Assembly (NCBI GenBank): GCA_036274055.1
Contig: DASUGM010000155.1
Span: forward strand, 1 to 11,079
Source: DASUGM01 sp036274055
Lineage (GTDB): Bacteria > Acidobacteriota > Vicinamibacteria > Vicinamibacterales > SCN-69-37
Direction: 5' to 3'
Length of the DNA: 11,079 bases
In this document: positions 1-6,404 of the stretch, in pieces
Position numbering within the stretch: the stretch's first letter is position 1
Layout: each line of letters begins with the position of its first letter
Notes under the pieces: generated by a model
Told to the model about the DNA's origin: nothing
Databases searched by the model: none
The model's input: the letters and a program-made list of their open reading frames with translations, nothing else
Made by a program: the position numbers and the translations under genes

Positions 1-50
1 ACCCCATGGGGTCTGACCCGTGTTTGACCCCGCGTCTCCCTGTCCCCGTT
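1..50. repeat. GACCC-rich palindromic segment at window edge
   Basis: Two overlapping palindromes are visible. ACCCCATGGGGT at 1-12 is perfectly self-complementary. GGGTC-T-GACCC at 9-19 is a perfect inverted repeat around one central base. A further GACCCC follows at 26-31. The two palindromes share bases 9-12, so only one can form at a time. Similar GGTC/GACC words build the hairpin at 9945-10001. I read this as the edge of a dispersed REP-like repeat rather than coding sequence. The repeat family is inferred, and the window cuts the element on its left. Confidence 0.4.
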
Positions 51-56
51 TAGACT
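51..56 (+). promoter_or_regulatory. Candidate -10 box TAGACT, leaderless-type, for the rhodanese operon
   Basis: TAGACT fits TANNNT and ends 6 bases before the GTG at 63. That would place the transcription start at or beside the start codon, and no Shine-Dalgarno-like sequence lies in between. TTGACC at 24-29 is 21 bases upstream, too far for a normal -35 partner. The same arrangement occurs before bshB1 and the M28 peptidase. The TAG at 51-53 is also an in-frame stop, so translation cannot start earlier. Confidence 0.4.
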
Positions 57-62
57 GAAACT

Positions 63-845
63 GTGGAAAACACCCCCGTCCCCCTCGATCTCCGTCCAGC
101 CGAAGAATTCGCGCGCGGCCAATTGCCGGGCGCCGTGCACCTCGATCTGTGGGGTGTGAGCCTGATCGACACGAGCGAGGCGCCGCTGCGCGCGTTCATG
201 TGGATGATCGGCCACCTCTTCTCGCTGCGCGGCATCTCGCCGGCGCGGCCGGTGCTGGTCTACGAGCAGGACGCCGGGATGCGCGCCGCGCGCGCGCTGT
301 GGCTGCTCGAGTACCTCGGCCATCCCGACGTCCGTCTGCTCGACGGCGGCTTCACGCAGTGGCGGCGCGACGGTCAGCCGATCTCCACCGATCCGATCGC
401 GCCGACGCCGAGCGACTGGCACGGCACTCCCGACCCGTCGCGGCTCGCGACCTGGCGCGACGTCTACGATCGGCTCGGCAATCCCGACACCGTCATCGTC
501 GACACGCGCAGCGCGGCCGAATACTACGGCGACGCGGTGCGCGCCAAACGCGGCGGCGCGATCCCGGGCGCCGTGCATCTCGAGTGGAAGGAGAATCTCA
601 CCGCCGCCGGCGCTTACAAGTCAGACGCCGATTTGAAAGCCATGTACGACGCGCTCGGCGTGACCCCGGACCGTGAAGTCGTCACCTACTGCCAGGGTGG
701 CTATCGCGCGGCCCATACCTACCACGCACTGAAACGAATCGGCTTCCCGCGCGTTCGTGTCTACACGGGCTCGTGGAAAGAGTGGGGCGATCGCGAGGAT
801 CTACCCATCGAACGGCCGGAGCGCCGCTTGCGGTCTAAGCTGTAG
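63..845 (+). CDS. Two-domain rhodanese-like sulfurtransferase
   Basis: The 260-residue product is a tandem rhodanese, a family that moves sulfane sulfur from donors such as thiosulfate or 3-mercaptopyruvate onto an acceptor through a cysteine persulfide. The N-terminal domain (about 5-105) has the LDLRPAEEF start and the LLDGGFTQW end of the fold. It has no cysteine at the active-site loop (YEQDAGMRAAR, 67-77), so it is structural, as usual in tandem enzymes. The C-terminal domain (about 125-250) has VDTRSAAEYYG and the loop CQGGYRA with catalytic Cys210. CQGGYR is neither the CRKG-type loop of thiosulfate enzymes nor the CGSG-type loop of mercaptopyruvate enzymes, so the donor is open. No signal peptide is seen, so it is probably cytoplasmic. 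The start is GTG, the first start after an in-frame TAG at 51-53; the N-terminus is slightly short for the family. It probably leads the operon with kinase 1, 3 bases on. Confidence 0.9.
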   Translation: MENTPVPLDLRPAEEFARGQLPGAVHLDLWGVSLIDTSEAPLRAFMWMIGHLFSLRGISPARPVLVYEQDAGMRAARALWLLEYLGHPDVRLLDGGFTQWRRDGQPISTDPIAPTPSDWHGTPDPSRLATWRDVYDRLGNPDTVIVDTRSAAEYYGDAVRAKRGGAIPGAVHLEWKENLTAAGAYKSDADLKAMYDALGVTPDREVVTYCQGGYRAAHTYHALKRIGFPRVRVYTGSWKEWGDREDLPIERPERRLRSKL

Positions 846-848
846 GAG

Positions 849-2570
849 ATGGTCGGTCAGAACATCGGCAAGTACCGAGTCCTTGATCGCGTCGGCCGTG
901 GCGGGATGGGCACGGTCTACCGCGCCCTCGACGAGACGCTGCACCGCGAGGTCGCGATCAAGGTGCTCAACGCCGATCTGAACGATGAAGCCGTCGCCAA
1001 ACGCTTTCGCGCCGAGGCGGTGACCGTCGCGCGGCTCAATCATCCCGGCATCGCCACCGTCTACGAGCTGTTCCAGCACGATGGGCAGTGGCTGATGGTG
1101 ATGGAGTTCCTGCGCGGCGAGACGCTCGAGGCGCTGGTGTCCCGCAAAGGCGCGCTGCCGGTGACGCAGTCGGCCGGGCTGTGCATGCAGGCGTTGTCGG
1201 CGCTCGCGCACGCGCACAGCCTCGGCGTCGTCCACCGTGATCTGAAGCCGGCGAACATGATCCTGAGTGACACCGGCGTGCTCAAGGTCATGGACTTCGG
1301 GATCGCGCGCGTCGCCGGGACCGAGCACCTGACCAGCGCCGGCTTCATGATGGGGACGCCCGCCTACATGGCGCCGGAGCAGGTCGTCGCCGGCGACATC
1401 GATGCCCGCGCCGATCTCTACGCGATTGGCGTCGTGCTCTTTCATCTCGCCACCGCGAAGCTGCCATTCAAAGGCAAGACGCCGTTCGAGATGGCGCAGT
1501 CGCGCCTCTACGGCGCGCCGACGCCAATCCGCGACTTGCGGCCGGACGCGCCCGAGTGGCTGGGCCGCGTCCTCGAGATCGCGCTTACTCGCGATCCCGA
1601 GGGGCGCTATCACTCGGCGCCGTTGTTTCATGAAGCGCTTCGCCGCGGTGTCGCGGAGCTGCCGCTCGATACGCCGTACGCCGGCGCACTGCCGCCTGAA
1701 CTGGTGGTCACCGCGGCGCCGAACACGCTGCGGACGCTGGCGTCGCCGCCAGTCGACCCATCGACGGCGATGACGATCGCGCCGGAATCAATGGCCGCGA
1801 TGGCTGCGGCGACCGCGGTGACGATGCCGCCGACGCCGCGCCGCCGTCTGCCGATGGTGCCGGTTGCGGCGGCCGCGGTCGTGATCGCTGCGATCGTTGT
1901 CTGGTTGATACAGAGGGCAACGCCGGCGCCGGGTCCCGATTCCGCGCCGACGACGCCGGCCGCGACCGCTACCAGTTTGCCTCCCGCACCTGAACACGCG
2001 CTGCCGCCGACGTCACCAGCGGCGCCGGCGTCCGCGCCGACGCAAACGCCGGCGACGACCTCGACAACCGCACCGCCGGGTGTCACAGGCGTGCAAACAC
2101 CGGCGCCACCGCCGGCCGCGGCCGGGCCCGAGGCAGCCGCGCGCGGGCGCGGCGCGACGAAGCCGCTTGGCGTCGATCCACTGGCGTCGTTTCCCGGCGT
2201 GCGCGCGATCGTCATCGCCGGCAAGAAGGGCGAAGAGCGGGACGCTGAGCTCCGGTTTGCGGCAGGGGAAATCACCGTCGTCGACACCCGCGCGGCCACG
2301 CCGATCGTGGTCCTGAGATATCGTGACCTCGTGCGAGCCATCTACACCCGTGCGCGTGCGCCGCGGTGGGACAAGTCTTTCGCGGCGCCGCCGGCCGATC
2401 TCGATCTGCCGGGCGGCGGCATTTTCCGTTCGGCCCGGCACTGGCTGGTGCTGCAGTCGAACACGACCTTCGCGATTGTGCGCCTCAACGACGGCGACTG
2501 GCGCGCGATCATCGAGAGGGTCACCGAGCGCACTGGTCTGCGCGTCGATCAATCCGCGGGCACGCCGTAG
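849..2570 (+). CDS. Transmembrane Ser/Thr protein kinase (Hanks type, PknB-like), kinase 1
   Basis: This 573-residue kinase phosphorylates Ser/Thr of target proteins in the cytoplasm. The catalytic domain (about 9-270) has every key residue: glycine loop GRGGMGTVY (16-24), Lys38 in VAIK, Glu56 in helix C, HRDLKPAN (129-136, Asp131, an RD kinase), DFG (149-151) and GTPAYMAPE (169-177). Thr158, Thr162 and Thr170 in the activation loop are possible autophosphorylation sites. A Thr/Pro-containing linker leads to one membrane helix (about 336-354, after RRR), then an Ala/Pro/Thr-rich stalk (355-445) and a folded domain (about 449-567) that I do not recognise. A single helix after a cytoplasmic kinase puts that domain outside the membrane. 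The first 210 residues match kinase 2 at roughly 165 positions by eye. An AGGAG (844-848) overlapping the rhodanese stop abuts the ATG, unusually close, suggesting translational coupling. The FHA-cyclase gene follows after 15 bases and is a plausible partner. Confidence 0.95.
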   Translation: MVGQNIGKYRVLDRVGRGGMGTVYRALDETLHREVAIKVLNADLNDEAVAKRFRAEAVTVARLNHPGIATVYELFQHDGQWLMVMEFLRGETLEALVSRKGALPVTQSAGLCMQALSALAHAHSLGVVHRDLKPANMILSDTGVLKVMDFGIARVAGTEHLTSAGFMMGTPAYMAPEQVVAGDIDARADLYAIGVVLFHLATAKLPFKGKTPFEMAQSRLYGAPTPIRDLRPDAPEWLGRVLEIALTRDPEGRYHSAPLFHEALRRGVAELPLDTPYAGALPPELVVTAAPNTLRTLASPPVDPSTAMTIAPESMAAMAAATAVTMPPTPRRRLPMVPVAAAAVVIAAIVVWLIQRATPAPGPDSAPTTPAATATSLPPAPEHALPPTSPAAPASAPTQTPATTSTTAPPGVTGVQTPAPPPAAAGPEAAARGRGATKPLGVDPLASFPGVRAIVIAGKKGEERDAELRFAAGEITVVDTRAATPIVVLRYRDLVRAIYTRARAPRWDKSFAAPPADLDLPGGGIFRSARHWLVLQSNTTFAIVRLNDGDWRAIIERVTERTGLRVDQSAGTP

Positions 2571-2585
2571 CCGCCGGTCATCACG

Positions 2586-4130
2586 ATGTTGCGATTGCAG
2601 TACGACGACCATGGCACTTCGCGCACGCGCGCGCTGGCAAGCGGGCTCATCCACATCGGCCGGCTCCCGTCGAACGAGCTCGCCATCAACGATCCGAGCG
2701 TCTCGCGCAAGCACGCGGTGCTGCGGGTCGATAGCGGCCGGTGTTTCGTCCAGGACTCCGCCAGCCGCTACGGCACGTTCGTCAATGGCAACCAGATCCT
2801 CGCCACCCAGGAGGCGGTCGAAGCGCTACCCGGCGACGTGATTCGCATCGGCGAGGTCTCGCTGACGCTCGAGCAGCACCTCGAGGAAAAGGAGCTGCTG
2901 AGCGACGCTAATCACGACATCGCCGAAGGCCCCGGCACGATTTTCCGGCCCGCCGATTCGGCTCCGCACGCGACGGTCAACACCAACGAGAGTCAGCTGA
3001 TCAAGCTGTTGTCGGACGTCAACCGGACGCTGCTGAGCACGCAGTCGCTCCCGGAAGTCCTCAACCGCGTCGTCGACCTGGCGTTTGCGGCGGTGCCGGC
3101 CGAGCGCGCGTTTCTGATGCTGCGCGAGTCCGAGGACGAAGCGCTGGTCGCGCGCGTGCTGCGGCACCGCGACGGATCGATCCCGCCGAATCCGACGCTG
3201 AGCCGGAAGATCGTCCGCCGGGTGATGCGCGAGCGGGTCGCGGTGCTCGCCGCCGACGCGACCACCGACGCGAAGATCGGCATCACCGACAGCATCATGC
3301 GTTTCAGCATCCGCTCGTTCATGTGCGCGCCGCTGTGGGCGCGCGACGAAGTCTGCGGCGTCCTCTACGTCGACAACCCGCGCGCCGGCCAGTTCACGGC
3401 CGCGCACCTCGACGCGTTCACGGCCCTGACCAACGCGGCGGCGGTGGCGATCGAACAATCGCGGCTGTCGTCGCAGTTGCTCGAAGAGACCCGGCGCAAG
3501 GAGCGCCTGCAGCGCTATCACTCGCCGGCGGTGGTCAGCCGGATCATCCACGCCTCTGACAGCGAGGCCGGCCTCGAGGCCGCCGAGCGCGACGTCACCG
3601 TGATGTTCTGCGACCTCGTCGGCTTCACCGCGATGGTCGAACACCTGACGCCGGTGCAGTCGGCGACGCTCCTCAACGGCTTCCTCACCCGCATGACCGA
3701 CGTCGTCTTCGAGCACGAAGGCACGCTCGACAAGTTCCTCGGCGACGCGCTGCTGGCGGTGTTTGGCGCGCCGTTCGACCAGCCGCTGCATCCGCTGCGC
3801 GCGATCGAAGCCGCCCTCGGAATGCGCAAGGCGCTCAGCGAGATGAACGCCAAGACCGACGGCCCGAAGCTGGCGATGCGGATCGCGATCAACACCGGCG
3901 TCGCGCTCACCGGGGACATCGGTTCGCCGCGCCGCCGCGAATTCACCGTGCTCGGCGACGTCGTCAATACCGCCTCGCGGATCGAGGACGAGATCGCCGG
4001 CCCCGGGCAGATTGTGATCTCCGGCTCGACCTACGCGCGCGTCAAGGACAAGGTCACCGTGCGCCCGCTCGGGGCCAAGTTAGTGCGTGGCCGCACCACT
4101 CCGCTCGAAACGTTCGCGGTCGAAGGCTGA
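2586..4130 (+). CDS. FHA-GAF-class III adenylate/guanylate cyclase
   Basis: The 514-residue soluble protein should make a cyclic nucleotide, most likely cAMP from ATP. An N-terminal FHA domain (about 20-95) has the phosphothreonine-binding signature: GR (25-26), SVSRKHA (38-44) and NG (67-68). A GAF domain (about 152-292) follows, typical of small-ligand, redox or cyclic-nucleotide sensing. A short helical linker (297-325) leads to the cyclase domain (about 335-512). The catalytic set looks complete: metal-binding Asp343 (FCDLVGFT) and Asp387 (FLGDALLAVF), purine-selecting Lys383 and Asp458 (LGDVVN), and transition-state Asn461 and Arg465. The Lys/Asp pair favours ATP. No membrane helix is seen. 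The ATG lies 15 bases after the kinase 1 stop without a clear Shine-Dalgarno. FHA domains bind phosphothreonine, so control by the adjacent kinase is likely but inferred. ACs of this layout are often named CyaA/CyaB-like; I give no symbol. Confidence 0.93.
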   Translation: MLRLQYDDHGTSRTRALASGLIHIGRLPSNELAINDPSVSRKHAVLRVDSGRCFVQDSASRYGTFVNGNQILATQEAVEALPGDVIRIGEVSLTLEQHLEEKELLSDANHDIAEGPGTIFRPADSAPHATVNTNESQLIKLLSDVNRTLLSTQSLPEVLNRVVDLAFAAVPAERAFLMLRESEDEALVARVLRHRDGSIPPNPTLSRKIVRRVMRERVAVLAADATTDAKIGITDSIMRFSIRSFMCAPLWARDEVCGVLYVDNPRAGQFTAAHLDAFTALTNAAAVAIEQSRLSSQLLEETRRKERLQRYHSPAVVSRIIHASDSEAGLEAAERDVTVMFCDLVGFTAMVEHLTPVQSATLLNGFLTRMTDVVFEHEGTLDKFLGDALLAVFGAPFDQPLHPLRAIEAALGMRKALSEMNAKTDGPKLAMRIAINTGVALTGDIGSPRRREFTVLGDVVNTASRIEDEIAGPGQIVISGSTYARVKDKVTVRPLGAKLVRGRTTPLETFAVEG

Positions 4131-4144
4131 CGCCTGGATCCTCC

Positions 4145-4476
4145 CAATTGCCAGATTGCCGAATCGAGGGCATTGCCGGATTGGATTGATCGATGGCCGG
4201 ATTGCCGGAATCATTGACGGATTGCTGATTGCCGAATTGCTGCGCCGAGATGCGCTGATCCGGCGCGCCACTCCGACCTTCTCGATCTGGCAATCTCAAT
4301 CTGTCAATCAATCCGGCAATCGATCCGGCAATCGATCCGGCAATCAATCCGGCAATCAATCCGGCAATCGCCGAAGGCGTCAATCCGGCAATCCGCCAGT
4401 TCGGCATTGATTGCGGCAATTGGACAATCGATCAATCCAATTCGGCAATGCCCTCGATACGGCAATCAGGCAATTG
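4145..4476. repeat. Long imperfect inverted repeat filling the convergent intergenic region
   Basis: The gene-free stretch 4131-4465 is built from short words such as ATTGCCGG and ATTGATCG on the left and their complements on the right. The outer arms 4145-4194 and 4427-4476 are complementary at 47 of 50 positions without a gap, by eye. Pairing continues inward with lower identity toward a centre near 4310. The region is visibly less GC-rich than its neighbours. The right arm runs through the stop codon and last few codons of bshA. It could fold as a large hairpin and act as a bidirectional terminator between converging genes, or be a palindromic mobile or expanding repeat. No T-run of a standard intrinsic terminator is present. 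No promoter or RNA family is recognised. Confidence 0.8.
4305..4364. repeat. Tandem repeat, five copies of a 12-base unit CAATCRATCCGG
   Basis: Five contiguous copies are seen at 4305, 4317, 4329, 4341 and 4353, with R being A, G, G, A, A. A sixth copy decays after CAATC. The array lies within the right half of the larger inverted repeat. Its complement (CCGGATTGATTG) echoes words in the left half. One plus-strand frame reads it as a Ser-Gly-Asn-(Gln/Arg) repeat, but nothing supports translation. Copy number probably varies by slippage. Confidence 0.85.
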
Positions 4477-5602
4477 ACAGCGTCCGCCGATAGAGCTGCT
4501 CGTACTGCGGCACGATGGTGTCGACGCAGAACGCCGATCGCACGCGCATCGCCGCGGCCTCACCGAATCGCCGCCGGCGGTCGGCGTCGGCGAGCAGGGC
4601 GATCGCGCGGTCAGCCATCTCCTCGGCGCGATCCGGATCACAGAGATAACCGTGCTCACCGTCGATCACGACCTCCGGCAGACCGCCGACGCGCGACGCG
4701 ACGACGGGCATCCCGCACGCCATCGCTTCCAGCGCCGCCAGGCCAAAACTTTCCTGCGACGACGGGAGCAGGAACACGTCGCCGGCCGACAGCCACGCGA
4801 CCGGGTCCGGTTGTTCCCCGGTGAACGTCACCACGTCCGACAATCCCTCTTCACGCACCCGCACCTCGAGGAAGCCCCGGTCGGGACCGTCCCCGATCAT
4901 CACCAGCCGCGCGTTGACGCGCGATCGCACCCGTAGGAAGACGTCGAGCACCATGTCGACGCGCTTGACCGGACGGAAATTCGAGACGTGCATCACTATC
5001 AACTCGCCATTGGGCGCGATCCGGCGGCGCAGATCGGGATCGACGCGGCGCTGGTAGACGTCGCAGTCGAGAAAATTCGGAATCACTTCGATCGCGCGCT
5101 TGATGCCGAGCGCAGCAACGGTGTCGCGTCGCAGGCTCTCCGAGACCGCGGTCACCGCGTCGGACTGATCGATCGAAAACGCCACCGCGCGCGTGTACGA
5201 CGGATCGCTGCCGACCAGCGTGATGTCGGTGCCGTGCAGCGTCGTCACCGTGCGGACGCCGCCGCCGTCGGCTTCCTTGCGCAGGATTTGATCGGCCAGG
5301 TACGCGGCGGTCGCATGCGGCACGGCGTAGTGGGCGTGGACGAGGTCGAGCTTGTGCTCGCACGCCACGCGGACGATGGCGTTGGCGAGCGCGAGCAGGT
5401 ACTGCGGTTCGCGGAACAGCGGATACGCCGGCGTGTCGACGCGCTCGAACCGCAGTCCGGGCCGTCCATCGCGCCAGCGGAACGGCCGCTCGCTGCTGAG
5501 CAGCGTGACCTGATGGTCCCGCAGCGACAGCGCATGCGCCAACTCGGTCGCGACCACGCCGCTGCCACCAACGGATGCATAACAGACGATGCCGATCCTC
5601 AT
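4466..5602 (-). CDS. bshA: BshA, N-acetyl-alpha-D-glucosaminyl L-malate synthase (GT4 glycosyltransferase)
   Basis: The first enzyme of bacillithiol biosynthesis joins GlcNAc from UDP-GlcNAc to L-malate in the cytoplasm. The 378-residue length matches the family (about 380). Family-specific blocks are clear: CYASVGGSGVVATELAHAL (7-25), LLSSERPFR (34-42), DLVHAHYAVPHA (86-97), TLHGTDITLVGSDPS (121-135), VSNFRPVKRV (206-215) and the GT4 donor-site ESFGLAALE (284-292, Glu284 and Glu292). These resemble Bacillus BshA as I remember it, much more than general GT4 enzymes. The ATG lies 3 bases after the bshB1 stop, with AGGG at a suitable distance inside the end of bshB1, so the two are coupled. The stop codon and last codons lie inside the intergenic inverted repeat. 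bshC, for the final cysteine-adding step, is not in the window. Confidence 0.93.
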   Translation of the reverse strand: MRIGIVCYASVGGSGVVATELAHALSLRDHQVTLLSSERPFRWRDGRPGLRFERVDTPAYPLFREPQYLLALANAIVRVACEHKLDLVHAHYAVPHATAAYLADQILRKEADGGGVRTVTTLHGTDITLVGSDPSYTRAVAFSIDQSDAVTAVSESLRRDTVAALGIKRAIEVIPNFLDCDVYQRRVDPDLRRRIAPNGELIVMHVSNFRPVKRVDMVLDVFLRVRSRVNARLVMIGDGPDRGFLEVRVREEGLSDVVTFTGEQPDPVAWLSAGDVFLLPSSQESFGLAALEAMACGMPVVASRVGGLPEVVIDGEHGYLCDPDRAEEMADRAIALLADADRRRRFGEAAAMRVRSAFCVDTIVPQYEQLYRRTLSIA

Positions 5603-5605
5603 GGC

Positions 5606-6310
5606 TCAGCCCTGAGCCTTCATCAACGAATCCCGCACCACCGGCTCTCTGACCACGATCCCCTCCGCCCACTGCACCCCCGCCAGCGCGCCGAACTGGG
5701 CGTCGCGGCTTTCGATCAACTGACGGAACGTCGGCGCACTGAGACGCGTCTGCACCGCCTCGGCGCCGGACGGCACGAACTGGCTCGCGTAGCATGCCAG
5801 GGCCTGTCGCTTCTTCTCGTAATGCGCGGAGACGTCGACGACGAACGACGGGGCGACGCCGTCGTTGATGAAGTAGTAGCAGGTCCATTCCGGCCGCCAC
5901 GGCGAATGCGCGGCGTCGGCCTTGCGCAGGCCGCTCAGGAACAGCGCGCGGGTGAGCACCCCGCTCGCAGCGACGTGGTCGGGATGACGATCCTGCCAGA
6001 ACGGGATGGCGACGGCGCGCGGCTGGTGCCGGCGGACGCACTCGATCGCCGATCGGAGAATGGCCGGCGTCGGCTCGATGCCGCCGTCGGGCCAGCCGAG
6101 ATTCTCGCGCCAGGCGGCACCAAGGACGCCGGCCGCGGCTTCGGCCTCGCGTCGACGGCCTTCGACCGTGCCGTTGCTGCCGAGTTCGCCGGCGGTCAGA
6201 TCGCACAGGCCCACTGATCGGCCCTCGGCCGTGTGCCGCGCGATACTGCCGCCAAGTCCAATTTCGATGTCGTCCGGGTGCGGGCCAAAGACCAGCAGGT
6301 CGATCGGCAT
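5606..6310 (-). CDS. bshB1: BshB1, N-acetylglucosaminyl-malate deacetylase (PIG-L/LmbE family)
   Basis: This zinc enzyme removes the acetyl group from GlcNAc-malate, the second step of bacillithiol synthesis. It belongs to the PIG-L/LmbE fold. Motifs visible are GPHPDDIEIGLGG (9-21, zinc ligands His11 and Asp14, and Asp13 as likely catalytic base), TAGELGSNGT (39-48) and RHPDH (108-112, third ligand His112). The frame stays open upstream to 6469, but the ATG at 6310 gives MPIDLLVFGPHPDD, the normal family N-terminus, and a length of 234 residues, close to Bacillus BshB1. The extra residues would be of low quality and would overlap the kinase 2 start. It is the first gene of the bshB1-bshA pair and diverges from kinase 2. 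Related deacetylases act on mycothiol precursors or on amide conjugates; the neighbouring bshA settles the assignment. Confidence 0.92.
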   Translation of the reverse strand: MPIDLLVFGPHPDDIEIGLGGSIARHTAEGRSVGLCDLTAGELGSNGTVEGRRREAEAAAGVLGAAWRENLGWPDGGIEPTPAILRSAIECVRRHQPRAVAIPFWQDRHPDHVAASGVLTRALFLSGLRKADAAHSPWRPEWTCYYFINDGVAPSFVVDVSAHYEKKRQALACYASQFVPSGAEAVQTRLSAPTFRQLIESRDAQFGALAGVQWAEGIVVREPVVRDSLMKAQG

Positions 6311-6317
6311 GAACTCG

Positions 6318-6323
6318 ACTCTA
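6318..6323 (-). promoter_or_regulatory. Candidate -10 box TAGAGT, leaderless-type, for bshB1-bshA
   Basis: Read on the minus strand, TAGAGT (TANNNT) ends 7 bases before the bshB1 ATG at 6310. This spacing would start the transcript at or very near the start codon. No convincing Shine-Dalgarno lies in between and no good -35 hexamer lies at 16-18 bases. It supports 6310 as the start. It is a short motif, so chance occurrence is possible. Confidence 0.35.
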
Positions 6324-6334
6324 TATGAAGGTGC

Positions 6335-6346
6335 CGTCAATTGACG
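6335..6346. promoter_or_regulatory. Perfect palindrome CGTCAATTGACG, candidate operator between divergent operons
   Basis: This 12-base perfect palindrome lies in the 94-base gap between bshB1 and kinase 2. Its right half is TTGACG, which doubles as the -35 hexamer of the kinase 2 promoter candidate. A regulator bound here could block that promoter and affect bshB1, whose start is 25 bases away. It does not match the CRP half-site TGTGA. The cognate regulator is unknown. Confidence 0.35.
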
Positions 6347-6370
6347 TACCCTTGATCCCCAGCCTAGACT
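6341..6370 (+). promoter_or_regulatory. Candidate sigma-70 type promoter for kinase 2
   Basis: TTGACG at 6341-6346 (5 of 6 to TTGACA) is followed after 18 bases by TAGACT at 6365-6370 (4 of 6 to TATAAT). The predicted start leaves a leader of about 28 bases before the ATG at 6405. It is the best promoter-like pair in the window. The same TAGACT occurs before the rhodanese gene. Confidence 0.5.
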
Positions 6371-6404
6371 GCGATTTCTCTCACAGCAGGCGCACGGAAC
6401 CAGA

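Noticed and set aside
2826..3791. Long open frame on the minus strand, 321 codons
   Set aside because: It lies entirely antisense to the FHA-GAF-cyclase gene. Its product is Arg/His/Val-rich with no domain, as expected for the complement of GC-rich coding DNA.
4305..4364. Possible CRISPR array
   Set aside because: Units are 12 bases and contiguous with no spacers, and no cas gene is present.
4087..4410. Plus-strand frame with Ser-Gly-Asn repeats in the intergenic region
   Set aside because: The repeats simply translate the 12-base tandem array. The frame starts inside the cyclase gene, has no ribosome site, and resembles no family I know.
6335..6346. Binding site for a cAMP receptor protein, given the cyclase nearby
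   Set aside because: The palindrome lacks TGTGA-N6-TCACA half-sites and spacing.
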